From the NCBI GenBank assembly GCA_002286715.1, contig NSJX01000002.1, forward strand, positions 234,396 through 298,395: a stretch of 64,000 nucleotides of DNA. The letters run 5' to 3'. A model generated the notes under the pieces. That model had not been told where the DNA came from and ran no database searches. It saw only the letters and a program-made list of their open reading frames with translations. This document shows, piece after piece, positions 22,895-34,164 of this stretch. This DNA is from Dentipellis sp. KUC8613 (Eukaryota; Basidiomycota; Agaricomycetes; Russulales; Hericiaceae). The translations under genes were made by a program, and so were the position numbers. Numbering within the stretch: position 1 is the first letter of the stretch; every line of letters begins with the position of its first letter.

Positions 22895-23890
22895 ATTGGG
22901 AGGGATCGGTCGGGATCAGGCTATACGGACGAGAGGACACTGCCTGGAGCATTGTATTGGTACGCCTACAAATCCCTGGCACCGTCCGGCATCCTGCTGA
23001 CCTTTCACATCTTCTTCAAGATAGCTTATCTACGTTTTTGCAACACCGGGTCGTACTGGCGTTGCACCGTGTACATATTGGTCGTTTACCGCTGAACAAA
23101 TGAAATAGGAGCAATTTTGGCAAATGAAAACATGATCTTATGACAAGAGGCTCAACACGCCATATCGACCTGCTTTCAATTCAGTTTCGCCGTATCGACT
23201 TCGCCACCCATTCTGTCCAGCAACCCCAGGCCGATCTCGCCCAGCTCCGCACTCTAACCGCTACCCACCGAAAGCCGACGGCGTCCACCTCGCCACCCGT
23301 CGCCCTTCTATCTACATCCTTGAGAATCCGCAGCATTGGTTCAATGTACAGTACGCTCCTCTCCATACCGACGCCCCACGCGTTTTGAGGCCGCTAACAA
23401 TGCACCGTGCATAGAATCTACTGCGAGCAGGGATAAAAGGGATTGAAAGGGTTCAGGCTAGACGGGCGAGGGATAGTACTCGGAGCCTCGTATCGGTACG
23501 TCCACCTGACGGCATAGCCTGGTATCCCGCTTACCTTTCACGTCCTCTTGAGGATAACTCCTTTCCATTCTTGCAATGTTTCGCTCTATGTACATAACGC
23601 ACGCTCATCGCATTCTAGCGTGGTAATTTCCGCGCAATGTGGACACAGGCCTGCCTTCACCTCGAGCTCATTGTGTCGATTTCACTACTTCTCCTCGCCA
23701 GCGCTTTCATCTGGCCGCTCCCTACGCCGTGACCCACCCCAAGCCGATGACGCCCACATCGCAGCCCATCCCCCTTCTATCTATATCCTTCAGAATCCAC
23801 AAACCGCCCAGAGTGGACAGGGCGCTCTCCACAGAGTGTATGGAGCGCTCTCCTCTATCATGATGCACAGTCTTGCTCTCGTCGACAGGA
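22895..23890. repeat. Imperfect tandem duplication of about 0.5 kb
   Basis: Two diverged copies lie in direct order. TCAGGCTATACGGACGAG at about 22917 matches TCAGGCTAGACGGGCGAG at about 23454. Both are followed by GGAGC, then TTGGTACG or TCGGTACG, then a CTGACCTTTCAC/CTTACCTTTCAC block. Further on, ACCCACCGAAAGCCGACGGC at 23263 matches ACCCACCCCAAGCCGATGAC at 23732, and CCCTTCTATCTACATCCTT matches CCCTTCTATCTATATCCTT. The offset between matching parts falls from about 538 to about 469 bp, so the copies have gained or lost sequence. No open frame of convincing length spans a copy. Confidence 0.75.
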
Positions 23891-23938
23891 CCCACACGTC
23901 ACCGTATTTTTAACCCTTAGCCGCCCATCGTCGTGGTG

Positions 23939-23945
23939 TATATAA
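23939..23945 (+). promoter_or_regulatory. TATA box of the aldo/keto reductase gene
   Basis: TATATAA lies 53-59 bp before the ATG at 23998, just downstream of the tandem duplication. This spacing suits a short 5' leader. Confidence 0.5.
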
Positions 23946-23997
23946 CTACACGTTCTCCGTCCTCCTACCCTCCTATACATCCACTATAGCCGACACC

Positions 23998-25517
23998 ATG
24001 CCTCGACTCCCTACGCGTAAGATTGGCAACACCGAGGTGACCGCTATGGGATATGGCGCAATGGGCATCGCGGCGTCGTATGGGCACGTCATGCCGGACG
24101 AGGACCGATTCCAGGTGCGTACCGGTACCATCTCTCTCCCGCCTGTACGAGGGCTGACTCAAGTATTGGACCCCATGCGCAGTTCCTCGACGCCCTCTAC
24201 GACCGCGGCTGCACCAACTGGGACACCGCCATCTCCTATGGAGACTCTGAAGAGCTACTCGGCCGATGGTGCGCCCTCGCCCTTCTGCCACCTACCCCAG
24301 CTGCATGCTCACCAGAGCGCCACATGGCACAGGTTCGCACGCACCGGCAAGCGCCAGGACATCTTCCTCGCGACCAAAGTCGGCGCCCACCCGCCCTTGG
24401 GGAAGACCGTCGACGGCGACCCGGCGTACATCCGCGAGGCGTTCGAGAAGTCGGTTTCGAGGCTGGGGGTGGATCGTATTGATCTGTGGTACCTTCATAG
24501 GTGCGTTGACTCGTTCGATATCTGCTCGGTGTGGATGTTTTCGTGGATTGACGTACTCGGTTCAGGGCAGACCCTACAGTGTCTATCGAGGTTCGCGCGC
24601 GGAGCACTCGTCCTACCGGCCCACTGACACACGCTACAGAAATCCATCTCCGCGATGGCCGAATTCGTAAAGTACGTCTGCATCCACCTACACCCAGCTT
24701 ACTTTCCCACCTTCTCTCCCTCACCGCTACGCCCATCCTCTCTAGAGCCGGCCGCGTAAAATACCTTGGCCTCTCGGAAGTGTCCGCCTCGACCCTTCGC
24801 CGCGCACACGCCGTGCACCCCATCTCCGCGCTGCAAGTTGAATACTCCCCCTTCACGCTCGACATCGAGGATCCGCGCGTCGGGCTGCTCGCCGCCGCGC
24901 GCGAGCTCGGCGTCACCGTCGTCGCGTACTCGCCGCTCGGCCGCGGGCTGCTTACGGGCAAATACGTGCGTCCCGCATCCCGCGCCCCACATCCTACATC
25001 CCACGTCCTCCCGCTCTGCCCTTCCCCACGCGCCTCTCCTGTCGTGCAAGACAGTGCGCTGACGCATTGGCCGCAGAAAGGACCCGAGGACTTCGAAGCG
25101 ACCGACTTCCGCCGGCGCGTCCCGCGCTTCGCAAAGGCGAACTTCCCGCGCATCCTGCAAGTCGCGCACGACCTCGCAGCCGTCGGCGCCGCGCACATCC
25201 CGAGCGCATCCGCGGGGCAGGTCGCGCTCGCGTGGCTGCTCGCGCAGGGCGAGGATGTCATCCCGATCCCCGGCACGCGCAGTATCCCTGTGCGTATTTT
25301 TCTATCTCTCCGCTCCTCATGCAAGTTTCGTTGTGGAGTGTGTGTGCTGATGTGTGTGGAATAGAATTTGGATGCGAATTTGGGCGCGCTGGAGTTGGGG
25401 CTGGGGGATGAGGAGGTGCGTGCGGTGCGCGGGATCGCGGAGGCGGCGGACGTGCCGGGCGATCGGTATCCGCCGGGGTTGCAGGAGGTGTTGTTTGCTG
25501 ATACGCCGCCGCTCTGA
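23998..25517 (+). CDS. Aldo/keto reductase
   Basis: This is an NADPH-dependent aldo/keto reductase of the YakC/AKR13-like type. The start is [20 protein letters not shown]. The catalytic tetrad is visible: Asp in TNWDTAISY, Tyr in [13 protein letters not shown], Lys in [12 protein letters not shown], and His in IDLWYLHR. Further family blocks are [52 protein letters not shown] and, near the end, [20 protein letters not shown], the cofactor-binding end. Eight exons: 23998-24114, 24183-24268, 24333-24500, 24566-24590, 24640-24671, 24746-24965, 25077-25289 and 25365-25517, all in phase. Two exons are very small (25 and 32 bp). The gene is tail to tail with a P450 gene only about 120 bp away. The substrate is unknown. 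Confidence 0.93.
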
Positions 25518-25635
25518 GGTAGTTGGTTCAACTCGGGCCTGCGCGCACGACGCGAAGATTGTACGTATGTTTCGTGTAGCAATGTGGACAATCTTTAGAC
25601 TTGTATTGCTACTCTGAGAATCTCACTCTACGCGT

Positions 25636-27871
25636 CTACCGCGCCTCGATATGGAGATACAGCTCCGGCACCTTCACGATATGCCAATCCTGCACCGCGC
25701 CCTCCCACTCGCTTACCACCGTCCCGGGAAGCGCGCGCACGCGGAACTGGTGCAGCACCTGGAAAATGACCGTGCGCATCTCCATCAGCGCGAGGTTCTT
25801 GCCGACGCAGTTCGCGGGGCCGAAGGAGAAGGGGTGGAATGCGTCGGGGTTGAGCACTGTCGCTCTTGTGTCCGAGTGTGAGTGTGAGGGTGCGTTTGGG
25901 TCGGCTTTGAGCCAGCGCGCGGGGAGGAAGGCGGTGGGGCTGAGAAAGTTGCGTGCGTCGCGGTGGATGCTCCAGGTGTTGACGTGCACTTGCGTTCCTT
26001 CGGGGATGACGCTAGCAGACAAGTGAGTTTTATGTGCATTGTAGAGGATGGGATAAGGGAGCTTACTGCTCGCCGATGGTCTTTGGGCCTGAGCCGGGCG
26101 GAACCCAGCGCGGCGAGCCAGAAGGTCCGACTGGGAGAAGGCGAAGCGTCTCGTTTCTGCACATAGTCAGTAAACCCCACCAACGAAGCGAGAGCAAGCT
26201 TTCAGACGCACATGCACGCGTTCAAATAAGGCATAGCCGCCCTCTTCGTCGCATCTGGCACGCCATCCGCCTCTGTGTACGCAGAATCGATTTCGTCCTG
26301 CAAACGCGCGTACGCGTCGGGGTGGGTGGCCAGATAGAAAAAGACGCCTGTGAGCATTGTCGCGGTGGAGTCTGACCCGCCCAGGATCGCTTGCAGGCCG
26401 TCAGAGGCCATATCTGTCATGGACAACTTGGTGCGGCCGGTTTCGTCTTCGCCGCTCTACCGTACACTCTGAATGAGAGGTTATGAGGAAGGAAAGTGAG
26501 AATCTAGGCTGACGATGTAGTAGAAAAGGTCCTTTCGGCCCGCGCCCAGCTGTAAGCGCTCCACGACTCTTGCTCGCCCGAATGCCCGTGCGCGGATCAT
26601 GAGCCTCTTAGTACTAGGCAATAGCCTGACAATTTTGATCACCCAGGGGATATGTGCCAGGATCGAATATACTCTGCAACAAAAGCTTCAGTCTGAAGTA
26701 GCTCTAGGCACTAACTATGGGTACCTGAGTGTTCTCTCGAACATGGCCCAGATACCGTCTTCGTCTCGCTCCTTCTCAAGCAGTTCGAACCCGCCACCGA
26801 AACTGATGAGATACGATCGGGATGAGTAGAGGATATTGTATGGTTGACAACTCACGCCATGTCACCCATGAAATCGGTCCTGAAAGAAAATCGCGTGAGC
26901 TCATACCACCGTTCTACAGAGAAATTGGATCCGTACGCGAAGAAGCTCAGCCATTTCGACACTTTCAGTATTGCACCTCCACCCTCGACTTTGCCGCCTG
27001 TCCTTTCATTTGTACCCTGTTCGATCTTGCGCTCGAATACTTCAAGCAGCTGATCGAGCCTCTTCTCGCCGATGTCTTCATAGCCTTTGAGCGCGGAGGT
27101 CGTAAAGCCGCGGTTCCATGCCTGCCGGCGCTTCGCGTGTTCGGTATGACCCCGCAGTTGCGAGAGCATGGGAGGATTGGACCGATTGCTGTAATCTATT
27201 GAGAAATTGTCATTATGGATGTGTGATGATCGAATTGGAGGAGGGTTTACATGGTCCTTTGGGGAAACCCGTCGGGCCGAGTACGGCATGAACGGAGGCT
27301 GGATCGCGTATCGACAACTCATTGGGACCTAGCCAGCGAGCAAGTGAGCAACCTGCATCTCTTCACTGCATCACGTACAGACCGACTCACCAACTCGTAC
27401 ATAATCGCCATAACGTTCATGCAGGCGCTGATAGACAAGGTGTATCTGCCCACTGCGGGTCGCGTGGTAGACCGCCCACCACTGGGTCAGCTTCGCAAGG
27501 ACAGGGCCTGGGTACTGCGCGAGAGGGTGGAATGGCGACAGCCGGTATGCCGCAGGGAGGATGAGAAAAAGAGTCCAATACGAGGCATAGGAAATGAGTG
27601 CAGCTCCGAGCAAGCTCGGATATATGGCTGTCAGGAGCACTGTGAGAAGTCCCGGTATGACGATGAGGAAGGCGAAGAGGCTGGAAAAGAAGTGCTCCTT
27701 CGGCTCATTGCGCTTCAAGAGGATGTACGCGGTCTGAGAGGACATTTAGATCGGGAGTTCTAGATGAAGAACATATGCAGAAGCCTGTAGACTCACAAAA
27801 GTGGTACAGACGATGATGGCCGCGGCATCTGTAGGCATGAACCGACTAGATGCAGCTATAAAGCTTGTCAT
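25636..27871 (-). CDS. Cytochrome P450 monooxygenase
   Basis: This is a membrane-anchored class II fungal P450. The N-terminus has hydrophobic helices (SSLFAFLIVIPGLLTVLLTA, GAALISYASYWTLFLILPAA) before the proline hinge (LSPFHPLAQYPGPVLAKLTQ). The I-helix is ASDGLQAILGGSDSTATML, in which GGSDST takes the place of the usual A/GGxDTT. The ExxR motif is NETLRLLPVG, and the PERF region appears as FLPARWL. The heme loop is FHPFSFGPANCVGKNLALME, with the axial Cys in FGPANCVG. The first exon starts at ATG 27871 (MTSFIAASSRFMPTDAAAII) and joins in phase to TAYILLKRNEPKEHF. The stop is at 25636. Several introns of about 50-60 bp interrupt the gene, and not every one was traced. The P450 is tail to tail with the aldo/keto reductase. 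They could act in one pathway, but no biosynthetic backbone gene is nearby. Confidence 0.9.
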
Positions 27872-28631
27872 CTGTCGTATGAAACCCTGAAGAGAGGTGC
27901 GCGTGCCCAACGAGTGATACGAGTCGAAGGAAAGGAAACGGAGGGTACGTCAAGACTGGTCTCGCTGCTACTTACATATGTCTTTCCATCGAACAGAATG
28001 TACCTGGCACCACGAGGTATCCATCTGCAGAGGATCTGCGCAGGTATGAAACTCCTTCTGGACTGTTCGCCGGAGATTGATCTCCGGTCTCCAATCGAAT
28101 GGAGACCTTCAGCGCTCATGGCGATGAAATATGACAATGTAGACTTTGGTCAAGCCGACAGCTTTGTTGTCGCTTGAGTACAAAGAATCAAATACAGCTG
28201 TCTGCGTTCTACACATCCTAGAAACATGATCGACTTTACGAATCAAATACGAAGTCCTGTTGAACCGCGTGGAACATCGCAACTCACCTTGAAAATTTCG
28301 TTTATGAGACCAAGGTGGTCCCCGATCGACATGAACTTTGTCATCGTCTTTCTTCCTGATGCTTACTGAGCTAGATCGACGGGACACTTGGAAGAGACTC
28401 GAAAGGACAGTGAGCGCGGTCGCGAGTGAATGTAGCTTGAGGCTCTAGAGGTTCGGCTTCTCGGCGCCACGGACTTTGCCGGCCATCACGGTGATCCCGA
28501 AATGGGCGACGGTCACGGTGGTAACACTTTGCATTCAAGTTCAAAGGTAGCAGCAGGCTCAAGACTTACAGGTAAGCGATTCCCGATGACCCAGACCAAA
28601 GGAGGATGAATTTAAAATTATCGCACAAAGC
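27872..28631. other. Divergent intergenic region between the P450 and THG1 genes
   Basis: No recognised gene lies here. Small open frames on both strands have no motif. The region should contain both promoters. Confidence 0.4.
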
Positions 28632-29853
28632 ATGGCAGGTTCACGTTTTGAATACGTCAAAGGATTCGAGCTACCCGATCCTCTTCTTCCCGGGACATTT
28701 CTTCTGTATCGCCTGGATGGTCATTCATTTCACCGGTATGCGCGTATAAACTCAGAATTCATAGCTTTTCAGTAACCCCAGATCATGCACGCAGTCTCTC
28801 CGATGTGCATTCATTCCAGAAGCCAAGTGACGAGCGCGCTCTGAAGTTGATGGACCATGCCGCTCGTGAGCTCATGGACGAATACACAGACATCGTCCTT
28901 GCGTTCGGCGAATCCGACGAATTCAGGTATCGTCTTCTGGATTATTAGTCCTATTATGTCATGGACACTAAATTCGGAGGACAGCTTCCTCCTGCGCAAG
29001 TCTACTGCTTTGTATAATCGGCGGCACGCGAAGATCGTAACAACCTTGACATCATACTTCACCTCATCGTATGTCCTTCACTGGCCGGAGTACTTCCCAA
29101 ATACGCCTCTACGCTATCCCCCTTCATTCGATGGCCGTATCGTACTTTATCCTTCTGAAAAGGAGGTCCGCGATTACTTCGCATGGCGACAAGCAGACAG
29201 TGAGTTTCGACCTGCTCCTGCATCGAAGATTATTTAGTCACGCTCTCATCGTAGCACATATCAACAACCTCTACAACACGGCGTTTTGGGCATTAGTCCA
29301 ACAAGGCGAGCAGTCAACAAAAGATGCGCATGAGACACTTAGGGTGTGTCGACACGCGATGGTTCAGATTCCTTACCTGTCTAACGCAAAGTGCAGGGAA
29401 CAGTGTCCTCGCAGAAACATGAGATGTTGTTCAATCGCTTTGGCATCAACTATAACATCCTCCCGGAACGCTTTCGCAAAGGAAGCGTACTTGTGCGCGA
29501 AGAGGTATGTCATCCCCGATTTATATCGATCTTCGTCTTCAATCTCAACAATGCGCCAGGTTCAAGACGATCCAGACACGTTATTGCACACCGATGAGGT
29601 TGGTGGCTCGGAAGAACTCGCCCTGGCCAAGAGTAGCGAAAAGACAAGCCAACAACAGAACTACGAGCCATCGACAGACGTGGCTTCGTCCGCGGAGGAT
29701 TCGAACCATCCTACTCCCGAAACCAAGGTTATCCAGCGCACAAAAGTCAAGAAGAGCAAGAAAGCACGTGCAAGGACTCACGTCGTCCTCTATCACTGTG
29801 ATATAATTGGGGACGCGTTTTGGAATGAAAGGCCGTGGCTTCTGTGCGCGTAA
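28632..29853 (+). CDS. THG1: tRNA-His guanylyltransferase
   Basis: This enzyme adds the extra 5' guanosine to tRNA-His by 3'-5' polymerisation, which histidyl-tRNA synthetase requires. The N-terminus MAGSRFEYVKGFELPDPLLP leads to LYRLDGHSFHR, with the metal-binding Asp at residue 29, as in characterised THG1 proteins. The second carboxylate block is LAFGESDEFSFLL, formed across the second intron. RRHAKIVTTLTSYFTSSYV and the GINYNILPERFRKGSVL region are also typical. Six exons: 28632-28735, 28795-28926, 28985-29199, 29255-29343, 29397-29504 and 29560-29853, in phase throughout. The last exon has a long polar insertion (many Ser, Glu, Thr, then KKSKKARART) before the conserved end DAFWNERPWLL. 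Insertions at this place are common in fungal relatives, but this one is long. Confidence 0.95.
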
Positions 29854-30133
29854 TATTGTTGGGCCGTGTGTCCTTGAAGCCTGCAATCAACTCAATCGGC
29901 GTGTTCGGTAAGTTCGAAGACGGCTTTTGACGCATCAATATCGTACGTTTGTCGGTGAAGACAGCATTACTGCGGCCCTGCAACGTTGCAAGATAACCTT
30001 CGTTTTATTCTCCAGGGTCGCTGCCTACATGCCATGCAATTCCGACTGCCCCTGGTCTGCAAACTCTCCGACCATCATCCAGGCGACGTGTCTACCCTAC
30101 ACATCTAACAGTCCCTCGGGTTGGTTAATTTCG

Positions 30134-30985
30134 CTATCTTGCCACAGTCTTCGAATCCTTCTCATCCAGTATTTCAACAGCTTTATCGTCCTCAGGCCAA
30201 CCTTTCCGTCTCAACTGTTCCTCGAATATGTGTCGCACTGTGTCGATGGTTTCCAGGGATATTTTTGCTCTAGCTACGTCTTCTGGATGATCCTCAGGAT
30301 CTTGGTAGAGTTTGCAGAAGATGAGCCGAAGATCATGGAGAAGGCCGTCAACCGGAGCATGTAAGACCTTCTTCAGTTTTCTGTGGTCCAAGATACCTTG
30401 TCTCAAATAGTTCAATTTGCCCTTTCCCCCATAGGTTCGACCGTCTAGGCCCTTGTGGTGCTCGTTGAATACGGCAACGAAATCTGCATGTGCACCGGAC
30501 AAGTCCTTCACGACCATCGGCTGGTCATGCAGAACGTAGTAGGTGAGGAGCCAGAAGATCGACTCGAGATCATCACAAGGCTCGTGCACGCTTTTCCCGA
30601 AATCGTCCGTCAGCATAGCATGAGACATGAATTGCCATGTTCCCTGAATGTGAATGTAAGAAGACGAAGAGCGGCCGAACATACGAGATCGCGTACCGTT
30701 CGCCATGGCGCACGTCCAGGGTCAAGATCGGTCATTTCTTTGGATAAATTCCAGTCATTTATGACCACTATCCTCTCTGCAGCAACGAGAATGTTCTTTC
30801 TGCCGATGCCACGATGTAGAACTGATGTTTGACGCACCAGTCGAAGCAACCAACATTGCGATGCAAAGTTCTTTTGTTGACAGTTAAGGCTGTCGTAAAG
30901 CACGAGCAGCAAATTGGGGTCGGTCTGCAATGGCGATGAGGTATGACGTGGGAGTCGGAGAGACCCATGACTTGATATAAATGAA
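30134..30985 (-). pseudogene. FunK1-type kinase relic
   Basis: This is a decayed FunK1 copy next to the intact gene at 31200-33653. The 3' exon is open (GTWQFMSHAMLTDDFGKSVH, PCDDLESIFWLLTYYVLHD) and ends at 30134 in TVAR. Upstream, the catalytic region reads VLHRGIGRKNILV, where the intact copy has ILHRDISGGNILI; the catalytic Asp of HRD is Gly, from GAC to GGC. The DFG-region segment is INDWNLSK instead of IDWDLSK. Farther up, STKELCIAMLVAS matches STKELCAVILDAL but is preceded by an in-frame TAA. The intron and exon start that should come between are missing, so the join runs straight on. The N-terminal domain is absent. It is about 70% similar to its neighbour by eye in the 3' exon, so it looks like a fairly recent tandem duplicate that lost function. 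Confidence 0.8.
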
Positions 30986-31199
30986 CAATGGCAATAGTCA
31001 CAATTGCGGACGATCACATTCGAACAAAGGCGATCTATGGGATAAACTATCAACGAGTATATTCTCCAGTGTAAATTCATCACTGCGAGTAAGATGCCCA
31101 ATGAATTCACGACCAGACACCTCCATTCCATCCGTACACTATGCTACAATATGGTATCGATTATACATAAAGCACAAAACACTACATCCTAAATTCAAT

Positions 31200-33653
31200 T
31201 TACTTCTTTTCCATGATAGAGGCGAGACTGCCAGTGGGTTGAGATATGTGCGAAGGTGGACCGGGGGTCAAAGGCATCGCGGGCCCAGTGTCGCTGGTCC
31301 GCGACGAGTGCGAGAACGTCCTGCTCCTGAGTATCTTGTCGAGCTCATGAGACTTCGACCGTTGCTCGCCTCGAGATCGCTTAGAGGTCGCCGAACGGCC
31401 CACGGTGCTCCCCGCGCCACGGGAGCGCTTCCCTAGGTTGGACCCCGTTGTTGACTCCGGCTCCGGCTCTTCATAATCATCTTCTTCCGCTTCTGCTATA
31501 CTCTGCACATCCGCTGTGCTTTCCGAGCCCTTGCCTTCCAGTGGATCGACGGCTTTATCGTCGGTAGGCCAATCTTGCTGCCCCAGGCGTTCCTCGAATA
31601 TGCATCGCACCGCGTCGATGTTTTCCAGGGAGGTTTTCGCTCCAGCTACGTCTTCTGGATGGTCCTCCGGATCTTCGTAGAGTTTGTAGAAAATGAGTCG
31701 AAGATCGTGTAGAAGGCCATCCGCTGCAGGATGAAGAACCTCCTTGAGGTCAGCGTGATCCAAGACACCCTGTCTCAGATAACTTTTCTTCCCTTTGCCA
31801 CCATAGATCCGTCCGTCTCCGCCCTTGTGATTTTGGTCGAACACAGTCGTGAGATCTGCGTTCAGACCAGGCAGTTCCCTTGCCACCACTGGCTGATACC
31901 GCAGAACATAGTAGGTGAGGAGCCAGAAGATTGACTCGAGGTCGTCGCGAAGCTCATGCACGCTTTTCTTTGGCTTATCCGTGAGCAGAGCTCGAGACAT
32001 GAATCGCCATGTTCCCTGAATGTAACATTAGAATGTGAGGGTTTTGCTCAAGATGAGAGGGCGTACCGTTCTCCATTCCTGACGTGCGGAGTCGGGATCG
32101 GTTTTCTCCTTTGACAAATCCCAGTCAATCAGGACGCCTTTTCCCTCGCTAGTGATGAGAATGTTCCCTCCGCTGATGTCACGATGTAAGATCCCAGCGC
32201 GCGAATATGCCTCCCCCAAGGCTAAGATACAATTAGTCATCGTGGTAGAGCGCCAATGAACATGCAACGTACCAATCAAAGCATCTAGGATCACGGCGCA
32301 GAGTTCTTTTGTTGAGTGGTATTCGTGTAGCGGGCGACCAACGACGACTTGGAGCGCCAATCGGTAATGGTGATGAGGCATGATCGGGTAATCACCGCAA
32401 CGCCATGGCGATCCTTGATATTCATGAGTCCTAGTCTTTTGATTGCCTACGTCTCCCCCACACTTGCATTCGGGTATATTGGGAACGTGGTGCTGACCGA
32501 GTTTGGCATATATCTTGAACTCCTTTGGCATCTGTGGAGTATCGATACGCCAAGAGTCCTTAAGCCAGATAGTCTCCCCAGTCTCCATATTCAAGGCGAT
32601 ATATCCGCGTGTGGCCCTACCACAGACAGCGATACCGTATTCGGTAGGGGAAGAGACCAAGAAGTACCGGTCCCGCTTGTCGGCGTCGTCCGTGATGAGC
32701 ATCTTGTGGATCGGAGAGCCAGCAGGGAACAGATGCTGCGCAGTCTCGGCCTCCTCGGATGTAGCCGGCGTAACAGAAGGATCCCATCCACGCTGCTCCA
32801 GGTTGAGGTGGTTGAAACGCCAGAGAAACTCCTGCAGCATGCCTGGGTTCGCCACATAGTTGAAGCGTTCGCTAACGACGGCGCCGCCTCGATCCCATAA
32901 AAGCAGGCGGGCATCATTCTCGCCGATCAAACATATGGAGAAGCAGAAGCAGCGGAACTGTACTGTGAGCTGAGCACCGGCGTACGCAATCATCTGTCCT
33001 CGACTATGCACAGCAGGGTCAGAGAGCTTCACAAACTGATGAGTCTTCCTGTTGCTGCTGGGGCGGGGATCCCTGAAAGGGTCTTGGGAGTGCTTCTTCC
33101 TCTCGATGTAGAGCTCGAGGTTGGCCCACTCGGTCTCCGATCGTTTAGATGGTGTCTGCGTCTGGGCGCGGTGGCCTTGTGGCGGGCCCTGAGCTTCTGT
33201 CGTTGTAGATATGGAGTCGGAGCAGCGTTTGGGGATGACTGATATGTCGGGCATGTAGACGTAGACAAAACTTGTGTCCTTTTGATGGCACGTGTTGTGG
33301 AACTCGAGGTCGGGGCAGATGTTTGCCTGCGCGATAGCCTGCGCCTGTGGGAGGGATCAACATCTGAGTACGGTGAATATGGGCGATATGCTTACAAAGT
33401 GAGTTTCGTATTCGACGCCTGGTTTCTTCTCTCCGTCAAAAGCATTCCCCTTGAATGGACAAGGGGTAGCGGCCTCGGGTACGAAGGCCTTGAGGAACTC
33501 TTCTACAGGCATAGGCCCTAGAAATTGACGCTCCATGTCTTCGGCGAATTGAATGTAGCGAGGGTCGGCCTTCAGTGGATTGCAGTCTGTGAGAGGAGCC
33601 TGTACAGGAGATCGCCTCTTGAGTGGCGTACGAGTGAGGAGTGGAGGGGCCAT
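31200..33653 (-). CDS. FunK1-type protein kinase, complete
   Basis: This is a complete FunK1 kinase of a fungal-specific eukaryotic-kinase-like family expanded in multicellular basidiomycetes. The first exon starts at ATG 33653 (MAPPLLTRTPLKRRSPVQAP) and ends with VEYETHF before an intron. The N-terminal FunK1 domain shows RGQMIAYAGAQLTVQFRCFC, ARLLLWDRGGAVVSERFNYV and LQEFLWRFNHLNLEQRGWDP. The kinase core has the catalytic loop ILHRDISGGNIL and the metal-binding segment VLIDWDLSK. The GTWRFMSRALL block follows an intron after EWRT. All key residues of the family are present. The C-terminal tail is acidic (EAEEDDYEEPEPEST) and then basic with Ser-Arg (KRSRGAGSTVGRSATSKRSR), a likely nuclear signal. 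The frame is open above the chosen ATG to 33923, so a longer N-terminus is possible. The start region faces the HIT gene across a 0.5-kb divergent promoter. Confidence 0.9.
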
Positions 33654-34164
33654 TAGGATGACGAGAGGGAGGAGATGGGAGAGAAACTTACGGGAAGCTT
33701 GGGAATGAGCCGCGTTTTGTATGACAAATAAGCGATCAGAATTGTGGACGATCGATGTTGAATTGCGGTCACGACAATGTGGGGAGACGGCCGAGTTGAA
33801 CTGAAGGCAATTGTTCATTGTCTCCTCATCAGATAATTTCGAACTCCTCCGACGCGTCTTGAAGCTCCGCGACGACTTCCGGTGCATCACGTGATCGCGT
33901 CTGCTCTCTCTTTCATGTTCCACTTGTATCGCAATCCCCCAGTGACTTTGACAGTGGATTAGGGGAGTAAAACAAGTACATATTTGACCTTCAAATGAAC
34001 CTTCTGGAGCAATTCATATGCTGAGAACACAGTAGACGCTTGCATAGCGGGCCGGCCGCATCGGTCGGCATCGGCGCTCAGCTCGGCAATATCCGATAGG
34101 ACTTCAACGGACACGTCCAAGGTTGACACGGCCCGTGCCATTCGTTTCGGACACCCTTGTTGCT
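33654..34164. other. Divergent promoter region between FunK1 and HIT genes
   Basis: This 0.5-kb gap lies between two divergent starts. Its left part continues the FunK1 frame and could be 5' leader. No separate gene was seen. Confidence 0.4.

Larger units (their letters stand above)
21649..23997. other. Long divergent intergenic region
   Basis: This 2.3-kb region lies between the divergent starts of the forkhead gene and the aldo/keto reductase. It has no recognised gene. Its right half is an imperfect tandem duplication. It must contain both promoters. Confidence 0.5.

Noticed and set aside
23998..27871. Secondary-metabolite gene cluster around the P450 and aldo/keto reductase
   Set aside because: No polyketide synthase, peptide synthetase, terpene synthase or similar backbone enzyme is in the window, and the neighbours are housekeeping genes.
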